This document shows, one piece after another, positions 47,719 through 60,119 of a stretch of DNA of 64,000 bases. The position numbers and the translations under genes are program-made. Each line of letters starts with the position of its first letter. Position 1 is the first letter of the stretch. The notes beneath the pieces were generated by a model. It worked only from the letters and a program-made list of their open reading frames with translations. It did not search any database and had not been told where the DNA came from. Source of the stretch: Guadua angustifolia (taxonomy: Eukaryota > Streptophyta > Magnoliopsida > Poales > Poaceae); the NCBI GenBank assembly GCA_036346375.1, contig JAYEVE010001380.1, forward strand, positions 62,001-126,000, read 5' to 3'.

Positions 47719-50700
47719 TCAAACAATATTTGAATAAGCAATAATATTCAACTCATTTCTTAATTTTGAAAACCTTGCCTCATCAAGTGGTTTAGTGAAA
47801 ATATCAGCCAATTGGTCCTCAGTTCTTACATAACTAAGCACTATGTCACCTTTAGCAACATGATCACGAATGAAGTGATGTCTAATTTCAATGTGCTTAG
47901 TTCTAGAATGCTGGATCGGATTGTTTGCTATTTTTACTGCACTTTCATTATCACATAACAGAGGCACATTATCAAATTTGATTCCAAAATCCAGAAATGT
48001 TTGTTTGATGAATAGAATTTGAGCACAGCAACTTCCAGCAGCTATATATTCAGCTTCGGCAGTTGAAAGTGCTACTAAATTTTGCTTTTTAGAGCACCAA
48101 GAAACTAAAGATCTACCAAGCAAATGACAACCCCCTGAAGTGCTCTTACGATCAATTTTGCAACCAGCATAATCAGAATCTGAATAGTCGAGAAGCTCAA
48201 AAAGAGCACCTTTGGGGTACTATAAACCAATATTAGAAGTAAACTTAAGATATCTAAATATTCTTTTTACAGCACTTAAGTGAACTTCTTTAGGTGCAGC
48301 CTGAAATCTAGCACACATGCATACACTAAACATGATGTCAGGCCTAGATCTTTGTCAAATCTGATAATGAGCCAATCATAGACCTGAATAATTTTTGATC
48401 AACAGACTTACCTCCCACATCTTGATCAAGATATGTATTTGTAGCCATGGGAGTCTTGATTGGCTTACATTCTTCCATATTGAACCGCTTGAGGAGATCT
48501 TTAATGTATTTTTCTTGTGAAATGAAGGTTCCTTCCTTCAATTGCTTAACTTGAAATCCAAGAAAGAAAGTTAGCTCTCCTATCATAGACATTTCAAATT
48601 CCCTGGCCATCATGTCACCAAATTCTTTGCAAAGGGAATCATTAGTACATCCAAAAATGATATCATCTACATAGATTTGGCAAATCATTAATGTTCCATT
48701 GATGTCTTTTAGAAATAGTGTTGGATCAACCTTCCCAACTTTGAAGTTCTTATTTATCAAGAAATCTCTAAGCCGTTCATACCAAGCTCTAGGAGCTTGT
48801 TTTAGGCCATAGAGAGCTTTAGACAATTTGTAAACATGATTAGGCATATTAGAATCTTCAAAACCAGGTGGTTGTTCAACATAGACAGTTTCAACAATAA
48901 AACCATTAAGGAATGCACTTTTTACATCCATTTGAAAAAGAGTTATATTAAAATGAGTAGCAAAAGTAAGGAGAAATCGAATAGCTTCAAGACGTGCCAC
49001 TGGGGCATATGTCTCTCCATAATCCAATCCTTCTATTTGAGTAAATCCTTGAGCTACCAACCTAGCTTTATTTCTTATTACCACACCATTTTCATCTTGT
49101 TTGTTTCTAAATACCCACTTTGTACTAATGACATTATGATCCTTTGGGCGTTCAGTTAAATACCAAACTTTGTTTCTTTCAAATTCTTCCATAGCAATTA
49201 TCCAATCTGCATCTTCTAGTGCTTCTTCAACAGTTTTAGGTTCAATAAGAGAGACAAAAGAATAATGTTCACAAAAGGAAGCTTGTCTAGAGCGAGTTTG
49301 TACACCCTTACTGATTTCACCAATGATTAGATCAGAGGGATGATCTTTAGCAATAGTATGATGACTTTTGATAATGACTGGTTGCTCTTGTTCCTTTTCT
49401 TCCTCTTCTTCTTGAGTTCCATCATGCGGAACCATTGAGTGAGTTGATGGATCATCTTTATCTTCCTTAGGCTTTATATCACCAACATCTATTTTCCTCA
49501 TTGCTTGCACCAGCCCATCATCACCTACATCATCTAAATTCTCATGCTCACCTTGTGAGCCATTAGATTCATCAAATTTCACATCATAGGTTTCCTCTAC
49601 TAAACCAGTTGAATTATTGAATACTCTATAAGCTTTGGACTTAGAAGAGTAACCTAACATGATACCAGTATCACACCTAGACTGAAATTTTCCCAAATGG
49701 GTTCTCTTCTTATATATGTATACTTTGCAACCAAAAACTCTAAAGTATGAAATATTAGGTTTTCTGCCAACCAATAATTCATAAGGAGTTTTCTTAAGCA
49801 ATTTATGAAGATATAGTCTATTAACAGCATGGCAAGCAGTATTAATAGCTTCAGCCCAAAATGCATCAGAAGTGTTATAATCATCTAGCATAGACCTAGC
49901 CATTTCAATTAGAGTTCGATTCTTTCTTTCAACTACACCATTTTGTTGAGGAGTGTAAGTAGCAGACAATTCATGTTTAATTCCTAATTCATCACAGTAT
50001 TCAATAATGTTAGTGTTAACAAACTCAGATCCATTGTCACTTCTTATTTTCTTGATGGGACAATCAAACTCATTTTGGGCCCTTTTTGCAAAAGATTTAA
50101 AAGTCTTTCCAACTTCACTTTTATTTGGCAAAAAGAAAACCCAAGTAAATCTAGAGAAATCATCAACTATAACTAAACAATATGAGTTGCCACCTATGCT
50201 TGCATATGAAGTGGGGCCAAACACATACATATGCAATAGCTCAAGTGGTCTAGAGGTGGACATGATACTTTTGGATGGATGAGAATTGGCTACTTGCTTG
50301 CCTGCTTGACAAGCACTACAGAGCCTATTCTTTTCAAACTTTACATCCTTCAATCCAACCACTAACTCATTCTTGAAAAGCTTTTTAAGATTAGACATAC
50401 CCACATGTCCAAGCCGTCTATGCCAGAGCCATCCAAGTGAGACTTTGGCCAATAGATAGGTTGAGATGCATGAGGAGTTAGATTTGAATTCTACTAAGTA
50501 AAGATTTTGAAATCTGAAACCTTTAAAAATAAGCTTTTCATTTTTGTCAAATACAGTTACCCCATCAGAGGAGAAATTACAATGGAATCCAAGATCACAT
50601 AGTTGAGCAACCGATAATAAGTTGAAGTTTAAAGACTCAACTAAAAGTACATTTTCAATAGAATGGTCAGTTGAAATAGCAATCTTACCGAGCCCTTTTA

Positions 50701-50860
50701 CCTTTCTTTTGCTGTTATCACCAAAAGTGATTTTGTGACTTGGGTCACTTTCTCCTTCAATTGTGGTGAATATTTTTGAGGTGCCAGTCATGTGCTGGGT
50801 ACATCCGCTGTCTATCACCCAGTGCCGGCCACCACTTTTATAGTTTACCTGTAGAGTCAT
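47719..50860 (-). pseudogene. pol of Copia element B: protease, integrase, RT, RNase H
   Basis: 50860-48344 is one open frame of 838 aa. It has the protease motif WVIDSGCTQHMTG (residues ~14-26), a zinc-binding HRRLGHVG...CSACQAGK and the integrase core (~205-370). RT follows with QMDVKSAFLNG, LYGLKQAPRAWYERL and IYVDDIIFG. In the integrase, the first catalytic Asp is Tyr (residue 212, codon 50227-50225, HMYVFGP); the second Asp (RSDNGSEF) and the Glu (GVVERKNRTL) are kept. A one-base insertion near 48350 and a stop at 48222-48220 break the RNase H, which goes on to 47719 (STAEAEYIAAGSCC ... HIEIRHHFIRDHV). Not functional, but little decayed. Confidence 0.9.
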
Positions 50861-50923
50861 TTCCTGATTTTAGGTACCCAAATACTTTTGGGTCCTTTAA
50901 TGTTAGTCTCAATAACCTTAGGC

Positions 50924-52966
50924 CTAAAGGGGTTCAATGACCTGAGACTTAGGTACCCATCTGACCTTGAGTTTTCTATCCAGGTTAGAGGGACCAACAT
51001 ATTTGACATTCATTTTGCCCCTAAAACTTTTAAATAGCATATAGTGGGCATCTACCATACAGTTTCTATTCACTTTATCGTGAGGAGCATTTGCAAGAAA
51101 GCAATTTTTTGATTCATGATTTGATTTATGGTAGTAATAACAATGGGTGCTTTTCTTGACAAAAACCTGTTTGCTTCTACTTGACCCATTCTTCTTGAGC
51201 AAACCATTAGGTTTATAACCTAGGCCCTTTTTGCCCAAGTTAGGTCTCTGTTCAACCAGAATTTTGTCAAGAGTAGCACTGCCCAGAAAACATTTTTCTA
51301 GACCTTTATCAAATTTGGCTATCTTGAATTTTAATTCTTCATTTTCAGTCTTAAGTTCCTTAGCATAGGAAGCAGATTTGTAACTTTTATCACAAGAGCT
51401 AGAGGAACTGGAACCATGTTTTCATTCACTAACAAGTCACAAGAAATAGATACATCATTGACAGAGATATGATCAGACTTGCTGACAATCATTTCATTTT
51501 CGATTTCTAACTCACAATACTTATTTTTCAAGTCCTCATGATTCTTAATAAGTAAAGCATGACTTGAGACAAGATCATCATACATTTTCATAGTCTTAGC
51601 ATGTTCATGAGTAAGCTGATCATGTTTATCTTTTAACAACTCTTGATCATTGATCAAGCTGGTAATAGTCTTTTTGAGAGTTCTAGTTGAGGTTGTTTTA
51701 GCATGCAAGGCATTGTTTAGTTCTTCAATTATCTCAACTAACTCATCATATGTAGGAGAGTCACTGACCTTTTCTTCATCTATTCTGGCCATCAGACATA
51801 GAGGAAATGAGGATGGTGAAGGAGTTGACTCATCCAATGCAAGTCCAGCTAGCCCCTTTGACCTTGAGTTGTCGTCATCAGAGGATGATTCCTCACTTGA
51901 ACTTTCTTCATCAGTTATCCATTCTCCTATGTGAGCCTCTCCCTTTCCTTTCTTCAAAAATTTCTTGGAGTAGCTCTTCTTGTAGTATTTCTTCTTTGAT
52001 TTGTCATAGATTTTGTCATTATCCTCATCGTCCTTGCCCTTATACTTGTTCTTCTTTTTGCTTTTTGTTGGGGCACCGAGCAGCAATGTGTCCCTTTTCA
52101 TTACATTCAAAGCAAATAATGTTAGTGAAAGGATTCCTTTTTGAGTAAGAGTTTGACCTTCCTTTGTCCTTGAAGTTTACTCTTCTCATAATCTTATTTG
52201 CTCTTCTCATCAGTAGAGCTAGTTGCTTTACATCTTCAGCATCACTTGACTCATCATTACTTTCATCAGAAGAGTCTTGTATAATTTCCTTGGCCTTCAG
52301 AGCAATTGATTTTTTCTTTGGTGCATCTTCTTCAGCCAAGGTGAGCTCGTGAGCTGAAATCTTTCCAAGTAGCTCAGTAGGAGTGAGCCTCTTGAGATCA
52401 CCACTGTTTGATAAGTAGGTGATCAAGCTGTGATAAGCTCGGGGAAGAACTCTTATCATCTTCCTGCAAACTTCAACATCAGAAATTTTAGTTCCTAGGC
52501 CTTTGAGCTCATTGACAATAGGATTAAGCCTAGTAAATATGTCATTAGCATTTTCTTGAGGGAGCATTTTAAATTGATCAAATTTTTCTCTAATAACATA
52601 ATATTTTTCTTCTTTAACATCAGAAGTTCCTTCATGAATTTCTTGAAGGGTTGTTCAAATATCATAAGTAGAAGTTAGATTACTAACTCGATCAAATACT
52701 TCTAAGCTAAGACAAGAAAAGATGGCATTCCTAGCTTGAGCATCATACTTCATATTTTGAATCTCACCAGGTGTGGGTTCACCATATACAGTTTGCCCTT
52801 CAGGCATGATGCGTGGAGGCAGAGGCTTCTCTATAACCCTCCAAACATCATACCCTACAGCTTCTAGATAACATCTCATTCTAATCTTCCAATAAGCATA
52901 ATTTGTACCATCAAAAACAGGTACTCGACCTATACTAACAGTAGCAGAACTATTTCCCTCAGCCAT
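50924..52966 (-). pseudogene. gag of Copia element B (broken)
   Basis: Starts MAEGNSSATVSIGRVPVFDG at 52966, with the N-terminal DUF4219-like FDGTNYAYWKIRM. A Trp-to-stop change (TGA after STYDI) lies just below 52660. The frame goes on with MLPQENANDIFTRLNPIVNE and a good zinc knuckle, CFECNEKGHIAARC (about 52110-52070). A shift leads to an acidic coiled-coil region (52110-51331). A second knuckle (51238-50924) is degenerate: CYYYHKSNHESKNC, with Tyr for the second Cys. Confidence 0.85.
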
Positions 52967-53000
52967 TTACCAAAGCTAGTTAAGCTAACAGAGGTAAACC

Positions 53001-53013
53001 TGCTCTGATACCA
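53001..53013 (-). other. Primer binding site of Copia element B
   Basis: The minus strand reads TGGTATCAGAGCA, two bases after the LTR end; initiator methionine tRNA type, as in element A. Confidence 0.92.
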
Positions 53014-53015
53014 CT

Positions 53016-54828
53016 TGAAGGACCGAGTTGGCCTAGAGGGGGGGGGTGAATAGGCAACTCTTCAATTTTCAACCGAAACTTACAATTAACTATTTTTATC
53101 AAATTGACGACTAAACAAGAAAAAACAATCAAATGCAACAGTTACAGCAAGTAAGAATAAAAGCATCAATAATACAACAGAACGAAATGTAGAATGAGAC
53201 AAGATATTTATCCCGTGGTTCAGAGATCCACTCCTAATCCACGTTGAAGCACTTCTCATGAAGTATAGCTTCACCACAGCTAGTCGCGGTAGCAATGGTA
53301 TCCACTCGGGTAGCTCTTTCACAACTCCTGTGAGGTCAGCTACAAACCCTTCACAATCACAAAGTGGCCTTCCACAATCTCCTTTGGACAGGTCGCACTT
53401 TACCACCTCCAAGCTGTCAAGGATCACCGAGATCCAAGAGTAATAAACTTTGCACAAGCTCTGTCCCTTGGTTCACTCACAAAGAACACACTGCTAGACA
53501 CTTTGCTTGGAGTTTTCACACCTAAAAGATTCAGAGTTTTGTGTATAAGGATGAAAAACAGACTCCTTTGAGAATGAGAGCTCTTTGAATGCTAAAATGA
53601 CAAGGAGTACATTAGAAACTTTGATAGATAGCTCAGGCAATGCTTATATAACATTTCTAATGAAAAATAGCCGTTGTACCTACCAAAGGACCGTTGCACG
53701 TGTCAGAATGTCAATTTCGAACTTAATCACACGTTTACAGCGGACAAAATTATTAGTTCAGCGATACTGGTCATATATATGACGGACAAAAGAAATCAGA
53801 TGTTTTATGGCGGACAAAAAGATCAGTCCGTCATACATGGGAAGCGCAGCCATTTTTGTCCGTCATAGCAAACAATGCGAACCACATGTATGCCGGACAA
53901 AATATTTTGTCCGTCATAGATGTGTTGCTGATCAATTTGATTTGAGGATCAGATTTCAAACACAACACTGTTTAGATAAAGAGATTTTTGTTTTAATCAT
54001 TACTGAACTTTGAAATACTCACATCAGATTTATTGTAGAGGGAAATTCTCAAAAAGGAGTATTAATTTGATCATGATTGCAAAGAGAAAGAATACCTAAA
54101 TTTAGGTCTGACTGATTTTTGCATAAGAGCCTGAGTGAGTACAGGACAAAAACTTCAGGTTTGAGAATGCACATGTATGACGGATAGAAAGTTTTGTCCG
54201 TCATAGATGGGCAACAGAGGATATCTGAACGAGTGTATGGCGGACAGAAAGTTTTGTCCGTCGTAGACTTAGCAAACCAGATTCACTGAAGCTTTCGAAG
54301 ATGTTTTCATTACATACTAAAATGTGAATTAAGTTTTGAACTTATGAACAACCCAATGGATTTTGATGATGAATAGAATATAACGACCTCAGATGTTTGG
54401 CATATTGAATTAAAGGTTGAGATCAACTTAGGCTCGAATGTGACAGACATAGAAGAATAAAACTGAATATTAGTCCATCAGCAAGTTTTAGCAAAGGGAG
54501 GTAAGGGTTTTGATTTAGATTCTCAGAAGTACTAAGATGTTCAACTCCAAGCATTATAGACATGTTTTTAGCCTTGAGAACCAAGCTACCCACTTGTGCA
54601 AAATCCCTCTTTATAGTACAGCTGAATGAAACTAACCTAGCTATTTGACTTGAATCAACTCCCAAGTCATAAACTAGGAATAAAATCCCTTAACCTTGTT
54701 TGTCCACTTGTTCCTTCCATGATTTTAGTTCATGCTCTTTGTTACTTCAAGGATTATTAATTCAGTCATCATCACCAAAACTTATTTAATAAAACATGAT
54801 AATTTTTAAGGGTGCCTAGATGCTATCA
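53016..54828 (-). mobile_element. 5' LTR of Copia element B (1813 bp)
   Basis: Minus strand, TGATAGCATCTAGGCACCC ... TCCTTCA. It has about a dozen TATGACGGACAAAA-type motifs in both orientations (53735-54265, 54437-54480). A 30-bp palindrome lies at 53889-53918, with arms TATGCCGGACAAAAT and ATTTTGTCCGTCATA and one mismatch. The CACCCCCCCTCTAGGCC string typical of SIRE LTR ends is at 53027-53044. Confidence 0.9.
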
Positions 54829-55929
54829 CAAAGCCCCGAAGCAAATTCTTCTCTGTTTTCTTATACCACAAATCCAAATGCTGCCACGCCGCACCTCAGG
54901 CAACTCATTAATGATGCAACTACAGCAGCAAGTAACCGCCGCTACCACGGCAGTGCTGTGTCGTAAGAATTCGGGGAAGAACTCACCTGAGGCCGAGTCC
55001 ACTGCTTCTCCTCCGCTATAAATTGTGCCAAGTGATCGCCATAGCCGCGCACAAACTTCCCCTCATCTCTCTCCTCTTCTCCTCTAGCCAGCATGCCCAG
55101 ATTTCCCCCAATTCCACCATTGCCGTGAGCTTTGGAGCTCAAAACCGATTACAATTCTTGTGGCACAAAGATTCATTTCCAAATTCCATCAAGCCATAGC
55201 ACCAGTAGCTTCCAACAAACAAAAGCCCCCAAAAATATTCGGACATCCTCATGCAAAATCAGGCCACCGCCGTCTCCCCCTCCTTCTTCATGACCGATCA
55301 CTGGTGGCGGCTCAACCCATTGCTTCGCTGGCCAAACTAACCCTAAAAATGGAACCATTAGCATCCATTGTTGCCTAAAATGCTACCGATTCAATCTCTA
55401 AATGCCCTGTTCATCTTCTCTGGTGAGGTGTCTTCTCTGCCGCCACTCGAGCCCGGTGGCACACCACCCTACTTCATTTCTAGCCAAATTGGTTCCACCC
55501 CCGGGTCTCCCCAAGTTGATCCTTCCGGTGCCCTCGCTGTCGCCGGATGATCACCAGAGCTTAGTCCCCAACGAGCCCTAGCCTCTCATCTGCTCGACAG
55601 GCCCCAGTCGGTAGCGACACAAGGTAAATAAATAACCACCCAAACCCTCATCTAGGACTTGGGTTTTGTTAGATTGAAAGTTAGATTTGCTACTTCATGT
55701 GGTAATCGCGCGTGTTGGCCAAACCGCCCGAGTTACTATCTACGGAACCTCACCTTTCTCTAGTTTTCAGATTGAACAATTCAATTCCATTGCAAATTCA
55801 GTTATTTGTTCATCTTGTTCTTGCTTGTTCTTGGTTGCTTGCGAGGACAAAGGCCTTCGTGGTCGGAGTTGATCGTGCTTCGGCAAGATCAATAACACTT
55901 GGGAGTTGGTGTAACGATTGCTAAGGCGC
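54829..55929 (+). other. Unclassified promoter-leader-like sequence, probably part of an LTR
   Basis: A TATA-like box (CCGCTATAAATTG, 55012-55024) is followed by a CT-rich leader (CCTCATCTCTCTCCTCTTCT) and a short GC-rich segment without a long ORF. At 55622 an AAGGTAAATAAA donor-like site starts an AT-rich stretch. Long chromovirus LTRs look like this, and the Gypsy element at 61092-64000 could be its other part, but I cannot show homology from the window. Confidence 0.3.
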
Positions 55930-55989
55930 ATCGTCTGGGGACGGTGTAGTCGGGTCGCCAACGTCTCCTCCCCCCAAATCGAATCCACC

Positions 55990-56782
55990 TCTTTCATCGA
56001 AAGATCGGGACCAATCCTCCTATCAAACTGAGACCCAGCAACAGAATGATTTCGCGGACGCTGTAGAGGCAGAGCGCCTTCATCGTGAGGCACAAGAAAC
56101 CCGAGCGAGGGCTCTCTAGGCCAGGGGCCGCAATGTTAACGAAGACATCCTGTAGACGAAGATGGGGAACCAATCGGTTTTCCATACTCAGTAGAATATC
56201 GTCCCATCGAAGACACTTCTCGACACATTGGGACCAATGCTCGGTCCCGACAGCCCAGCCGCTTCGATCGTGGCCCAGGTTAAGGCCATGGTGACGGCAG
56301 CCGCAATTCAACACCACCAGGAAGAACCATCGGAGAAGGAATGCTCTCGTGCGGTATGACCACTCGAATGCGAGTAGCGATACGCCGCATGATCGGTCCA
56401 CGCAGCGGCGAGCGTGAGCTTCGTCGGGGTGATGACGCCCGACAAAGTATCAGTCAAGACCTTCGCTTGGACCTGAATGCCAGGCGATGAGAGCGCAAAG
56501 ATGAAGAACGCCGTCGGCGCAAAGATGACTACGAACATTTCGGTATCCTCCATGACGGCCGGGATGACCGCAGAGATCTACACCACCACGACAAGGGCGA
56601 TAGTGAGGACCGCTGAGTCAGATCAGCTTCTCGACGCTCCCCACGTCGGCGTAGCGATGGGTCTATTGATGGGATCCGTGCCTTCACTCCCCTGCTTCGC
56701 CGAGTGGTTTGGCCTGAAGGTTTCAATCCCAAAAGCATACTAAATTCGATGGAGAAAGAGATCCAGATGCTTGGTTGCAAGT
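55990..56782 (+). pseudogene. gag fragment of the Tat element
   Basis: Several stops. The clearest part, about 56668-56782, reads FTPLLRRVVWPEGFNP and then, in a shifted frame, KFDGERDPDAWLQV. This is the conserved entry to the retrotransposon gag domain. The sequence then jumps directly to the RT tail. Confidence 0.65.
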
Positions 56783-57534
56783 TTATTCCCTTTTTCTAAA
56801 CTTCTGAAGAAGCAGGGCAATTTTCAATGGACTGCCGAGGCACGGCAAGCTTTCGAGGACCTCAAGGCATTCTTGTCCTCGCCGCCGGTACTAGTCTCAC
56901 CGATGCCCAAAGAACCCCTTCTACTTTACATTGCTGCAACGACTCATGTAGTCAGCGCCGCAATCGTCGTAGAGCGGGAGGAAGCAGGGCACCTCTAGAA
57001 GGTTCAGCGACCAGTTTACTTCATCAGCGTGGTATTAGGAGAATCCAAGGCACGGTATCCAGTCTGGCTGTTGTATCTTGTATTGCTTACCTCTCACAAA
57101 CTCAAACATTACTTTCAAGAACATTCAATTTCGGTGGTTACCTCTTTTCCGATTGGGGATATACTCCACAACCGGGAGGCCACCGGGAGAATTGCAAAAT
57201 GGGCAGTCGAGCTCGGAGCTTTTGAAATCTGCTTCAAGCCGCGAACAGTAGTAAAGTCTCAAGTACTCGTCGACTTCACTGCCGAGTGGGTCGAACTGCA
57301 GACACCCACGACTTTTGAAGAGCTTGAGTATTGGACAATGTATTTTGATGGTTCCCTCATGCTTAGCGGCGTGGGGGCTGGCATGGTGCTCATGTCTTCG
57401 ACAGGAGATTGCTTGAAGTATGTCCTTCAGCTCCATTTCTCGGCATCAAACAACGTCGCTGAGTACGAGGCACTTATCCACGGACTCCGTATCGCGATAT
57501 CCCTCGGTGTTCGATGGCTGACAATCCACGGAGA
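56783..57534 (+). pseudogene. RT tail, RNase H and first half of aRNase H of the Tat element
   Basis: PFSKLLKKQGNFQWTAEARQ, then EDLKAFLSSPPVLVSPMP and LLYIAATTHVVSAAIV, belong to the RT-RNase H connection. 57029-57553 reads WAVELGAFEICFKPRT, then the aRNH start MYFDGSLMLSGVGAGMVL and NNVAEYEALIHGLRIAISLG. At HGD the reading stops because of the solo LTR, and it resumes at 59069. Confidence 0.8.
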
Positions 57535-59068
57535 TGTTAGTGATATGCCCTAGAGGCAATCATGTGAGATGATTGTATCATGCGTCTATGTTCATGTACT
57601 TATCAGTTCCATGAATAAATGTCACTCCTTTGTTCATTGAGTATGACTTAATTGTGAAACACATTGGTTATATGATATTATTCTAAAATGATCCCTGGTT
57701 ACATATCATTATGTGGGACAATAGTGATTTGACCAGCACATGTATTGATTGATGGTAATGTTTCACATACCATAGATATGGAGATATCAAATCAATAATG
57801 TGGGCACATGTTAGAGAACATGGGGTTGGATAGACCCACTCCGAGACACTGATGAGATTGTTATCTTAGAAGTGCCATCAGGGTATAGTCTCGAGTGGTA
57901 TACCTATCGATCCTTTGACACGAGATCCTTATTGATTCTCGGTATGTGTAATGCATACTTTGAGGCTATCAAACGCTTCTCCGTAAGAGGAGTTATAAAG
58001 TTAGCTTACGGGTATGCCATGAAACATGACGTGAGATATAAGAGATCAAGATGGAATTTGCCCCTCCTTGATAACGGGAGAGATATCTCTGGGCCCCTCG
58101 GTGTGGATGGATAAGGAAAAGTGCATGGCCATGCCAAAGTGATTAAAGTGTTAATCACGAATTATATTCATTACATTGACGAGTGAATGGGTCGAGCTAC
58201 CACAAGGATGGCACGTATCTTGCCTTGAGCTTGACTGGTATCGCGTGGCAAAAGGATCGGTATATGAGTATATCAAGGTTCAGCCGATACGATCATTTTG
58301 TGCATTCGGGGACGACATGTCCTGCTAGGAACCATTGTTGTCGATGGTGCGGAAAAGAGATTTCGGGGGCTATGGCCGTTCTTGCAAGAACCTAATGGGT
58401 CACACATAACGGGTTGGATCATGTCGATGGATTGGATCCATTAGTGGGTTTACAGTTTGGATCCTCTGGCGTCTTAATGGATTTCTCATGAGAAGATCCA
58501 TTAGCGTGAGTCCTAATGGGTTTCTATCGTAGAAGGCCCGTTAGTGCACTCTATATAGAAAGGCGTGGGGTGTCTTTGCCATGTTGTTCACCTCACCTCG
58601 AAACCCTAGCCGTCGCTCTGCCAGAAACCCTAGCCGTCGCGACGTGGTGCTAGCACACGGCGCCTGGCGTTCCTTCCGGGCGTGTGGATACTATAGAGGC
58701 GCCGTTGCTCTGTCTCTCGCTGATCGGCGATCGATTTCACCCTCTCCAACCTGCGCGTGCACATCTACATCTGCTGCGTCGTGCACCCGCGGAGAGGAGA
58801 CGTCAAGGACTCCGGCAACCACTCGGCGAGCACTCGGGCGGTCCGGCGACCACTCGGCAACCACTCGGGCGATCTCGCGAGCACTTGGCGGCGGTCGAGT
58901 GCGTTCGACTACGTCGATGCTTGAACGCAGCGGGAAGGCTTCACCCACTCTACTTCGCGCTATCGCGTGCTCCAAGGGTAATGCTCCATGATCCACTACT
59001 CGCATGATTCTGGGTGTTCGCGGTAGAAAAATTTTGTTTTCGACTAGCGTAGCACCGCGTTCTCAACA
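57535..59068 (+). mobile_element. Angela/BARE-like Copia solo LTR, 1534 bp
   Basis: Starts TGTTAGTGATATGCCCTAGA, very like the TGTTGG-ATATGCCCTAGAGGCAA start of Angela/BARE LTRs, and ends CGTTCTCAACA. A perfect 5-bp duplication GGAGA lies on both sides (57530-57534, 59069-59073). It has a TATA box at 58551-58558. No internal region is present, so it arose by LTR-LTR recombination. ORFs inside it (58581-58991) are not genes. Confidence 0.92.
58551..58558 (+). promoter_or_regulatory. TATA box of the solo LTR
   Basis: CACTCTATATAGAAAGG, about 510 bp before the LTR end. The promoter may still be able to transcribe into the Tat sequence to the right. Confidence 0.6.
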
Positions 59069-59852
59069 GGAGACTCCATGTTAGTAATCAGCCAAGTGTA
59101 GAAAGACTAGTCGTGCGTCGAGGACAGCATGGCTGCATATTGCCAGGAAGTGCGGAAGCTCGAAGACAAGTTCGACGGGTTGGAGCTCTTCCACGTACTC
59201 CGCCGTGACAATGAAGCAGCAGACGAGCTCGCAAGGCTAGGCTCCAGTCGGGCAACAGTACCGGCTGGAGTATTTGTCGAAGCGCTCCACCAACCTTTAA
59301 TAAGTCGACAGCAGGAGTCGGGCAAATCTGAGGAAAGACCAGCCGAAGAGGAAGTTTTGGTCATCAAGCTTGATTGGAAAACTCCATTCTTAAACTACCT
59401 GTTAAAGGATGAGCTTCCTGAAGACCGCATGCAAGCAGAACGTGTCACACGTCGATGCAAAAGCTACGTGGTAGTCGGGGAAGAACTCTTCTGAAAGAGT
59501 GCCTCTGGAGTCTTGAGACGTTGCATATCGGAGCAAGAAGGGAAGAATCTTATCAGAGAAATCCACTCGGGAATTTGCGGGCATCACGCAGCGTCAAGTA
59601 CCCTGGTGGGCAAAGTTTATCGTCAAGGCTTCTTCTGGCCGACAGCTGTATCGAATGCGAAGGATATTGTTCGCACCTACAAAGGTTGTTAGTTCTTTGC
59701 TCGTCAAATACACGTGCCAGTGCAGGAGTTACAAACTATTCCGATCACCTGGCCATTTGCAGTCTGGGGGCTCGACATGGTCGGACCCTTGAAGAAGGCT
59801 CAAGGTGGTTTCACTCATCTCTTCGTCGCCATTGATAAATTTACGAATTGGG
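59069..59852 (+). pseudogene. aRNase H end, integrase zinc finger and truncated integrase core of the Tat element
   Basis: MAAYCQEVRKLEDKFDGLEL and VLRRDNEAADELARLGS close the aRNH. IREIHSGICGHHAASS carries the His pair of the zinc finger, but the Cys pair is damaged (RTYKGC then stop). WPFAVWGLDMVGPLKKAQGG is the start of the integrase core with its first Asp. The core ends at KFTNW (59852), and the other catalytic residues are deleted. Confidence 0.8.
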
Positions 59853-59970
59853 ATTGTGAGAGAAGCTAACCCTAGCGGCGAAGTTCACAGCGAGAGCACC
59901 GAAAGTAAGAAGATGAAGAGGCAGGTGAAGAACAGTGCGCAGAAAACCGCTTCATTTGCATCGAGCCTCA

Positions 59971-59980
59971 TATTTATAGG
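59971..59980 (-). promoter_or_regulatory. TATA box of the antisense unit in the Tat element
   Basis: The minus strand reads CCTATAAATA, then a leader-like stretch (GCACTGTTCTTCACC ... CTCTTCATCTTCTTAC) running into the deletion point at about 59853. The antisense gene itself is lost. Compare 1481-1490. Confidence 0.45.
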
Positions 59981-60119
59981 GAGCGACTAACTTTCGCCTT
60001 GAGCGGGAAAAACGCTTCGCCTTCCGCACGTCCTGGGGTTGCCCTAGGGCACGCCTCAAGATGGGCCGGTGGCCATGTGCAGCAATCGCTGTACGCAGGC
60101 ACAACTGGGCCGAACCTAG

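Larger units (their letters stand above)
41813..54828 (-). mobile_element. SIRE/Maximus-like Copia retrotransposon B
   Basis: Minus strand, in order: 5' LTR (54828-53016), PBS, gag, pol (PR-INT-RT-RNase H), spacer, extra ORF, PPT and 3' LTR (43322-41813). The 3' LTR lacks its last ~293 bp relative to the 5' LTR. Over the first ~112 aligned bases from 41813/53309 I see 5 differences, so the age is broadly similar to or somewhat younger than element A. CAAAG (54829-54833) would be the target duplication on one side; the other side is lost. Confidence 0.9.

Noticed and set aside
58581..58991. 136-aa ORF after a TATA box
   Set aside because: Lies inside the Angela-like solo LTR (R/U5 region); not a gene.
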